A DNA stretch of 15,661 bases, taken from contig BBXU01003367.1 in the NCBI GenBank assembly GCA_001598975.1, positions 1-15,661 of the forward strand. Direction: 5' to 3'. Both the position numbers and the translations under genes were made by a program. The notes below the pieces were generated by a model. That model had not been told where the DNA came from and searched no databases. It saw only the letters and a list, made by a program, of their open reading frames with translations. Shown piece after piece: positions 9,601 through 15,661 of this stretch (the first letter of the stretch is position 1; the number at the start of each line of letters is the position of its first letter). This DNA is from Parachlorella kessleri (Eukaryota; Chlorophyta; Trebouxiophyceae; Chlorellales; Chlorellaceae).

Positions 9601-12600
9601 CAGTGCCTGGGCTATCTGGTCTGGGAGCAGTTCTCAGCCGTGAAGGACACGGCATGTCCCATCCCAACGTTCATGGTGAGCGGTGGGGGGGCAGGGGTGT
9701 CGCTGGACGGGGCCTGAGGTGTACTGTCAAGCGCGGCCGTTAACTGGACTCCTGCTATTGGCAGGGGCAGGCTGGCTGGGCAGGCTGGAGCCCTGGCATC
9801 ATGCATCACCTGATGGAGGGGAGTGCCTTACTGTGATAGTGTTTCAAGTCCGAGGGACTCTGACAAGGAGGGGATGGCAAGGAGGCTGCAAGGCAGCGTT
9901 GGAAGCAGGGTTATGTGCTGTGCTGACTACCACCATCGCCTTATGCCGTCCCCGCGCCTCCAGAGCATCGCCAGCCTTATCCCTGCATATGCTGTAGTGC
10001 ATTGTAGCTTTCCATATCTGCGAGAGGCCGGCGACCTGTCCAAGTCCCTTTGCTCTCGACTGGGTTGTGTCTGACCGCTGCAAGTATCGACTGCTTCCCT
10101 TGCAGCCGGACGCAGTGACCGAGGGCCAGTGCGGCACGCTGCTGCGGCTGGTCCCACAAAGGGACACCCACACCATTGAGCTCCAGTGGCCCACGCTGCC
10201 TGAGAGCCGGCACTATGCGGAGGCCCCCAGCCACTATGTCTCCCACCTGCTGGGGTGAGTCGCTGATGAGATACCCTGGATACCTGGAATCTACGGTGGT
10301 ATCTAGGGGTGTTGCCCACGCTGCCTGAGAGCGAACACTCTGCGGAGGCGCTTGGCGATGACGTTTGATGGTGGCTGTAGTGAGTGTTGTTTGTGTTTCA
10401 AAGCCGTGGGGGCATGTCCAACATCTTGCGGCAAGCTCAGGACTGCCGTGAGGATTCTAACTGGGATTCCCACCCGTCACCACCCCTCACCCTTCAAGGT
10501 TGACTTTGCCCTGTCTACCACCGCGGCCTACCATTATGTTTTCTACTGTGCAATTCCACCCCTGTCGATTCTGCCGTGTGCAGGCATGAGGGCGAGGGTT
10601 CCGTGTTTGCGTACCTGAAGGCAAAGGGCTGGGCCTCGGGGCTGGTGGCGGGAGAGGCCGGCACTTCCTACTCGGCCCGCTCCTTCTTCATGGTAAGCTA
10701 GTAGTAACCCGTCAGTCACTTTTAGTAAGCGGCTGGCGGTGTTTGCCTGGGCTAGACGGCTGGCTGGGCCTCGGGGCTGGTGGCGAGAGAGGCAGGCACC
10801 TCATACTCCGCCCGCTTCTTTTTCATAGTGAGCGAGGTGTAGCCCGTTTGTTATGGGTTAGCTATCGGTAGCCCTCCTGCGGTGCTCTCCTGTCTCTTCT
10901 TCATGGTGAGCGAGTAGTAGCCCATTTGTCATAGGTTAGTAGCTACAAAGGAGTCCTCCTGCGGTGTTCGCCTGTCCCCGCGCTCCTCCTTCACGGTGAG
11001 CTGTGGTCGGGTTGTTTGTCATGCTCAGTGTGCCCTTGAGCAGAGTTGACCTGGGTTGAGCGACCGGGCAATGTGCCCTTGGTGGCGGCCAAGCGGTGAC
11101 CTCGCACTGAAAGCGCTCTAGTGTTTTGTGAGTGAGTAAAAGCAAGTTTTATTGGGTGCCGTGGTTAGATAGGGCTGCTGGTAGGTAAGATGGGGGCTAG
11201 GCCTGCCTGGTGTAGAGCTGCGCCCTGGAATGGTGTTTGGTCATGATGAGTGACTGGGAGATCCGGGCGGCAGCCCCTGCGTCCCTGACTGCCTTGCCTG
11301 TATCCATTGAGAAATGACGCAATCGGCTCAGAAGAGGTGTGTATGATGCCATCAAGAACATGGTCGTTGGGGCGCGTGTGATCTGCCTGCCTACCCGCCT
11401 GCCTGCAGGTACGCATTGACCTAACAGAGGAGGGGCAGAAGCATGCGCATGAGGCCGTGGCGGCTGTGTTCAGGTGCGCGGTCGGTGGAAAGAAAACATG
11501 GTTCCCTTCAGTATAGGCGGTGTGATCTGTGTGCATGTGAAGCAGGCATGGCTGGCAGGACGTTCACGTGCTCTGCAGCAGGTGCAGTGGAGTAGGGGGG
11601 GGACCTTTGTGTCCCTAGGCCCCCTTCCCAACTTCCACAGGTGCGGTCTCATTACATGGCCCCGCACGTTGGCCTTTCAAGCTAAGTTCCTGGTCCTGCT
11701 GTGATTGGGGGCATATATGAAAGCTGACTAGGGAGGAGCTGCCTGCCCTGAGCAACCCTATACATGTGTTTCACCAAGTACGAATGGCCCTTGATGGCTG
11801 GGCGCAGGTATTTGGACCTGCTCCGTGCCGAGGACGGCATTAATGAGAAAGTCTGGGGGGAGCTGCGGGCTCTGAGCGAGATGAAGTTCCAGTTCCGTGA
11901 CAAGCAGCCGCCGTACAGCTACGCGTCGTCCCTGGCGCACTGCATGCAGGTGGGCGGCTGTACGCTCTGTCCTTACCGATATCTTGTTTGCTTTGCCCTG
12001 TGGCCCTATCCAAGCTGCTAAACACTTGTGCTCCTGGTGCCGGCCTGCTGGTGGTCTGATAAGCAAGCTTCTTGAATTTGGTTGTTATAAAAGGTCATGG
12101 CTGTCCTTTGGAACGTGTGTCGGTGTCTTTCAGATGATTGGGTGTCGGTGATGCCTGAAGCCATTGGTGTTTTCGGGTGACTTTGCAATAAGGTAGCCGC
12201 AGGTCACCAGATGTGCTCACAAGTGCACTTACAAGGATGAGTTAGCTCGGATGTGCGTGCATGTTTCTATCATCCACAGCTGGTGAGCTCGAGATTGACA
12301 TCCCCCTGCTTTACTCCTGCCTCTGGGGTACTGCAGGTGTACCGCGACGAGGACCTCCTGACTGGCATGTATGGCGTACCGCTGCGGTACGACTCCGCCC
12401 TCATCCGCCAGGTGGTCCAGGACTTGACCCCGGAAAGGGCCCGTGTCATGTGGGCCAGCAAGACCCTCGAGGTAGGGGGGCCTTGGGATTCCTCGGGTTA
12501 TTCTGGAAGCTGGGTGGCTTCTATCACGTGGTCCAGGACCTGCCTGTGGTCCAGGACGTGACTTTAGACAGGGCCCAGTTTGTACGGGCCAGCAAGACCT

Positions 12601-15600
12601 CTAAACCTTCATGTGGGTCTCTCATTGAGGTGGCCATATGGGGGGCCCCGGACCATGTTGACAACCATGGCTTTGGCAGGGGGGATGGGGGTGCCTCTGG
12701 CGTAGGCGTTGACCTCTCATTTGGGCCTGCCCTGACCTTGCTGTCATGCGCCAAAGGGCGGCTGCATCGCACCCTTAGCACCTTACCCAATGTTCTGGCA
12801 GGAATTCCACCAGTGCTTATGCTTTTAAACCATATTGACCAAATCTAAGTTTTGCATTATTGGATTCTCACCTCTATCCCCGCCTGGATGAGGTGGGGTG
12901 CGCAATCAATTAGCTCATCCACTCAGGCGTGGCAGCCTCGTCACCCCAGCCCCCAACTCCACCAACCTGCATGTTGCTGTGCCACGCCTTCTCGTGGCTT
13001 TTTCATGTGTTTTGGCGATTTCTGTGACTGGCAGACTTTCCCATGGGTCACCCCAAACCCTGCTAAGCTCCCTTCTTCGGCTGTTCTGGCTTACGGGCCT
13101 CCCTGCTTGGAAGTGTGAGCTGCCAGACAGCCAGCTGCCGCCCACATGCAGCTAATAAGAGCACACCAACCACCACTTTGATGTCCTGCTGACCTCCTTG
13201 TACCTCCTCCTTGAACTGTGCAGGCTGAGTGTGGCCAGCGGGAGAAGTGGTACTGCTGGATTCCCTGGGTATCTGCAGGCTGAGTGTGACCAGCACGAGA
13301 CGTGATACTGCTGGATTCCCTGGGTATCTGCAGGCTGAGTGTGACCAGCAGGAGAAGTGGTACGCCACCCAGTACAGCCTGGGTCCGATCCCGGAGGAAT
13401 GGCTGGCCTTGTGGCGTGAGGGGGGCGCTGAGCACGCTGAGGCGCTGCACCTGCCGCGCGCCAACCCCTTCATCCCCACCCAGTTTGACATGATCCAGGC
13501 GGGTTGCTGATGGGGGTGATGGTATTGTTGATGACATGGGTAGTACTTGAGGCACTGCACTTCGCTACAACCACAGCTGCTGCACTACAACAGGTTTTGA
13601 GACCATCCCAGGGTAGGCGGGGTTAGGTGGACTGCGGCGTTAGAGTAGTCTGCTGGGCATGCTATGGGTCCAACCAGACACGTCAGCAATCGCACCTTGA
13701 AGCCTCTATCATGGCAAGGTGGGACATTGTCTAGATGGTGACGGGGTCTCCCAACCAGTTTGACACACCTGACTGATATCATCTGTCATTAAAAGTTTTG
13801 TAATTAAACGTGTTGCGGGCCAACCTGTGAGATTGTGTTCCGGGGGCCTTGCAGTTTTCCATACACACCAAATACCCTGCGTAGCCGACCCCCCCTTAAG
13901 GTGTACCCCACTTGCCTCCACCCCCCCTGCAGGCTGACGTCACCCCCGCCCCCTCAGTCATCCATGACTCAGGGTTAGTCAGGCTTTGGCACCGCCCCGA
14001 CCCCTCCTTCAAGGTCCCTAAGGCCGCCCTCTACTGCCACTTCCAGCTGGTTGAGAGCTATTTGACCCCGGAGGCGGCCGTGCTGACTCAGCTGTACACC
14101 AAGCTGCTGAACGACTACCTGTCTGAGGTGGGTTAGTCAAGCTGCGGTGCTGACTCAGCTGTGCACTAAGCTGCTGAAGGACTACCTCTCTGAGGTGAGT
14201 TGGTGTCAGGGTGGGTTCATGTCAGGCGTGGGCTCGTGGCAGGAGTGTGTTGATGACAGGGTGTATTCCAGGGGGGGTTCAGTGCCAGGGGTGTGTTAGT
14301 GGTTAGGCGGGGCCTCAGGGCTCCTGTTACTGAGGCGTTTCCTGTCACTGCACAGGCCTGCATGAAAGTGCAGGGCTGGTGTGTAAGACGGGTAACCTTC
14401 TCCTCCCCCCTTTGTGTGTGCAAAGCATGTCATGCCTGCGGCTTCTCGTGGCAGTCGCCTGTTTAAGCAGAAGGTGCGCCTGCCTGGAAAAAGACCAACA
14501 GGGGACCCCTGTGTGAAATGCCATACAGGTGACCTACCCTGCTGAGCTGGCGGGGCTGACCTATGGTATCCGATCCACCACCTCCGGACTCTTCATGTCC
14601 TGCTATGGATACCATCACACGCTGCCAGCGCTGGCGCAGGCAAGGCCTTGTGGAGCAGCAGCAGTCGCGCCTCAGCTTGGGGGCCACGTTAGGTCATCTT
14701 ATTTATGTGTTAGCTGCTACATCAGTGCTCAGGGGGAAGGCTGTGATGCTTGTGAGTTTGGTTGTGTGCGTAGCAGCACCGCTGCAGGCGGTGCTACTCA
14801 CGTGGTATGTGTGTGCGGATGTGGCCTGGGAGTTTGGAGTATGGTATACGTTATTGACGGCGGCACCTAGGTCCAGTGGCGGGGTATTCAAACTGGGTTT
14901 TGCAGGGCGGTGTGCAGAGAAGACTTCCTGAGGTGCCTAACTGGGGCTGGAGTGCCAAAGCCTGTATTTCCCTCGGAGCAGATGCGCTTCTGCTTGCAGC
15001 CTGCGCGGCGCATGGTGAAGCAGCCAAGCTGTTTTCCTTGCGGTGCCCCCATTGCAGACGGTGCTTGACGAGGTTGTGAGCTTCCAAGTGCGGCCTGACA
15101 GGTTCGAGGTGGTGCAGGAGAAGCTGGCGCGAGACTTTGCCAACATGAAGTGAGTTGTCCTGTCGTACTGGGCAGCACTTTAAGGGTGTGCTGCGTCAAG
15201 ACATTGTAACAGTTTTGGCAGACAGAGCTTGAGACTTTGCCAACATGCTATGGGTCGTGCACAACAACAGTTGTAAAGGGAACGTTCCAGTATGAAAATG
15301 GGTCAGCCCTGCTTGGTTGTACGTGTCTACGAGCGATATTCAAGCTACTATCAACCCAACCATGGCAACGGGCCCCATGTGCCTTCTAGCAGGCCAAAGG
15401 CCTGCCGTCAAGCATGGCCAGGCCCCAGCCTTGCAGAAGCGCACGGGCTGTAGCAGGCCCACATGCCATGACTAACCAACTACATGTGAATGACTCAAGC
15501 AGGTACGACCAGCCCTACCAGTACGCCATGTACACGCTGGGCGTGCTGTGTGAGGCCAAGCGCTGGCACATCTCCGACTACGAGCAGGTCCTGCCGGGGG

Positions 15601-15620
15601 TCACACCAGAGCAGCTGCAG
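6633..15620 (+). CDS. insulysin-type M16 zinc metallopeptidase, 18 exons, 3' partial
   Basis: Exons: 6633-6779, 6955-7005, 7280-7338, 7724-7767, 8056-8119, 8401-8475, 8961-9113, 9390-9537, 10106-10254, 10584-10692, 11409-11473, 11808-11949, 12337-12471, 13334-13498, 13933-14127, 14529-14639, 15058-15149, 15503-15620. Together they give 2,022 nt, or 674 open codons. The inverted zinc motif HFCEH is H66-H70, with catalytic E69. Downstream E140 and E147 stand seven apart, and E147 is 81 residues after H66, as in human insulin-degrading enzyme. GGHTNAYT, GHPFSRFSTGN, IDLTEEG and NPFIPTQF are further family landmarks. Insulysins of about 1,000 residues degrade small peptides inside a closed chamber; roughly the last third lies beyond the right edge, so targeting signals cannot be read. 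The start could lie further upstream if CTTTCCAG (6664-6671) is an acceptor. The introns (175-862 bases) contain no other gene. Confidence 0.93.
7795..7900 (+). repeat. GGTTTCTTT / GGTTGT-type simple repeats in peptidase intron 4
   Basis: Short units such as GGTTTCTTTG and GCTGGTTGT recur in a T/G-only stretch. It looks like intronic low-complexity sequence. Confidence 0.45.
8871..8985 (+). repeat. triplicated acceptor and start of peptidase exon 7
   Basis: Three CAG acceptors at 8871, 8914 and 8958 (spacing 43 and 44) are each followed by a version of G(C/G)ACGGCA(G/A)GAACCTGA. The third is the true exon start, by frame and family fit. The farthest acceptor lies 87 bases (29 codons) upstream with an open frame between. 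Confidence 0.88.
9248..9448 (+). repeat. decayed copy of the start of peptidase exon 8
   Basis: The acceptor and first 60 or so bases of exon 8 (from CAG at 9387) have a diverged copy starting with CAG at 9248, 139 bases upstream. The copy has an extra T within CCACC(T)AGCAG and further length changes, so its frame is broken. Confidence 0.85.
9485..9680 (+). repeat. copy of the end of peptidase exon 8 with its own donor
   Basis: Positions 9485-9514 (GGGAGCAGTTCTCAGCCGTG onward) recur at 9623-9652, 138 bases later. Each copy continues to a donor: GTAAGT at 9538 and GTGAGC at 9676. The offset is 46 codons and the frame stays open throughout, so both donors are usable in phase. Confidence 0.88.
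10189..10349 (+). repeat. intronic copy of a segment near the end of peptidase exon 9
   Basis: Positions 10189-10224 and 10314-10349 align without gaps at 32 of 36 bases, 125 bases apart. The second copy is in intron 9 and carries no obvious splice site. Confidence 0.82.
10627..11020 (+). repeat. four-copy array of the peptidase exon 10 donor edge
   Basis: The true exon end TTCTTCATG|GTAAGC (TCA at 10688) is followed by copies with TCA at 10823, 10901 and 10991, with donors reading (A/G)GTGAGC. The second copy extends back over about 65 bases of exon (from 10761) and remains free of stops. The third and fourth copies share flanking GTCCTCCTGCGGTG-like and GTTTGTCAT-like segments. Read-through from the true donor meets TAG at once. 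Confidence 0.85.
12411..12602 (+). repeat. intronic copy of the end of peptidase exon 13
   Basis: GTGGTCCAGGAC of exon 13 (12412) recurs at 12528 and 12546. GGGCCAGCAAGACC (12452) recurs at 12586. The main offset is 134 bases. The copy has lost the donor after AAGACC and carries a local 18-base extra duplication. Confidence 0.82.
13221..13360 (+). repeat. 55-base triplicated acceptor and start of peptidase exon 14
   Basis: CAGGCTGAGTGTG occurs at 13221, 13276 and 13331, exactly 55 bases apart, with the third copy leading the exon. The intervening TACTGCTGGATTCCCTGGG is also repeated. Either upstream acceptor would lead to a stop (TGA in both), so the extra copies behave as decoys. Confidence 0.9.
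14081..14214 (+). repeat. 67-base tandem duplication of the end of peptidase exon 15
   Basis: 14081-14130 and 14148-14197 agree at 46 of 50 bases, including the exon end and donor (GTGGGT in the first, GTGAGT in the second). The copy still reads VLTQLCTKLLKDYLSE, but read-through from the first donor hits TAG (GAG GTG GGT TAG). Confidence 0.9.
14204..14330 (+). repeat. GT-rich degenerate minisatellite in peptidase intron 15
   Basis: Variants of GTCAGGGTGGGTTC and GTGTGTT recur irregularly. It starts directly after the duplicated donor of exon 15 and has no coding frame of note. Confidence 0.5.
14640..14645 (+). other. GC-type 5' splice site (GCAAGG)
   Basis: Peptidase exon 16 ends GCGCAG before GCAAGG and joins in phase 0 to exon 17, matching the family's spacing. 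No GT near this point preserves both frame and alignment. Confidence 0.72.
15131..15247 (+). repeat. duplicated 17-base end of peptidase exon 17
   Basis: GAGACTTTGCCAACATG at 15131-15147 recurs exactly at 15231-15247, 100 bases downstream inside intron 17. The copy has lost the donor. Confidence 0.75.
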
Positions 15621-15661
15621 GTGCGAGGGGAGGGGGGGTGGGGGGGTCGGTCGTGCGACGA

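Noticed and set aside
9683..9997. Open frame within peptidase intron 8
   Set aside because: Low-complexity composition, no homology recognised, and exons 8 and 9 already join with family-typical spacing.
13063..13560. Minus-strand open frames with a repeated VTLSLQIPRESS-like segment
   Set aside because: They are the antisense of peptidase exon 14 and its 55-base repeats; the repeat in the protein is only the DNA repeat read backwards.
8871..14214. Intronic copies considered as mutually exclusive exons
   Set aside because: Most copies lack one of the two splice sites, carry stops or shift frame. Only the exon 7 and exon 8 cases remain open, and these act as alternative splice sites rather than separate exons.
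15389..15405. Perfect 7-base hairpin GCAGGCC-AAA-GGCCTGC in intron 17
   Set aside because: It is short, isolated and not placed near a splice site or gene end; chance is likely in G/C-rich sequence.

Overview
This window looks like nuclear DNA of a green alga, most likely a chlorophycean of the Chlamydomonas/Haematococcus/Volvox type. Short coding exons are separated by many G/T-rich introns of about 60 to 860 bases. Introns follow GT-AG, with several GC-AG exceptions. A TGTAA-type polyadenylation signal sits where one gene should end. The genus is inference; no marker gene is present.

Layout. (1) 141-1682, minus strand: the start of a small multi-exon gene for an uncharacterised membrane protein, running off the left edge. 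(2) 1683-2618: a divergent intergenic region with a TATA-like run at 2377-2385. (3) 2619-6414, plus strand: a Ser/Thr-type protein kinase. The catalytic domain is in four exons (2619-4061), followed by a C-terminal extension whose exon chain is firm to about 4741 and tentative after that, ending in an exon with 11-residue helical repeats. A TGTAA lies at 6456-6460. (4) 6633-15620, plus strand: 18 exons of an insulysin-type M16 zinc metallopeptidase (insulin-degrading enzyme family). The chain is open across every modelled junction, gives 674 codons, keeps all zinc-binding residues, and continues past the right edge.

The most unusual feature is structural. At about a dozen exon ends, spread over all three genes and both strands, the exon edge and its splice site are duplicated in tandem. 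The extra, diverged copies always lie inside the neighbouring intron. Three of these duplications (membrane-protein exon 4, peptidase exon 7 acceptor, peptidase exon 8 donor) are spaced so that using the distal splice site would add an open, in-frame stretch of 15, 29 or 46 residues. Others would introduce a stop. GC-AG introns also seem over-represented. No shared pathway is evident among the three genes. All exon models are manual, based on reading frame, splice consensus and family resemblance.
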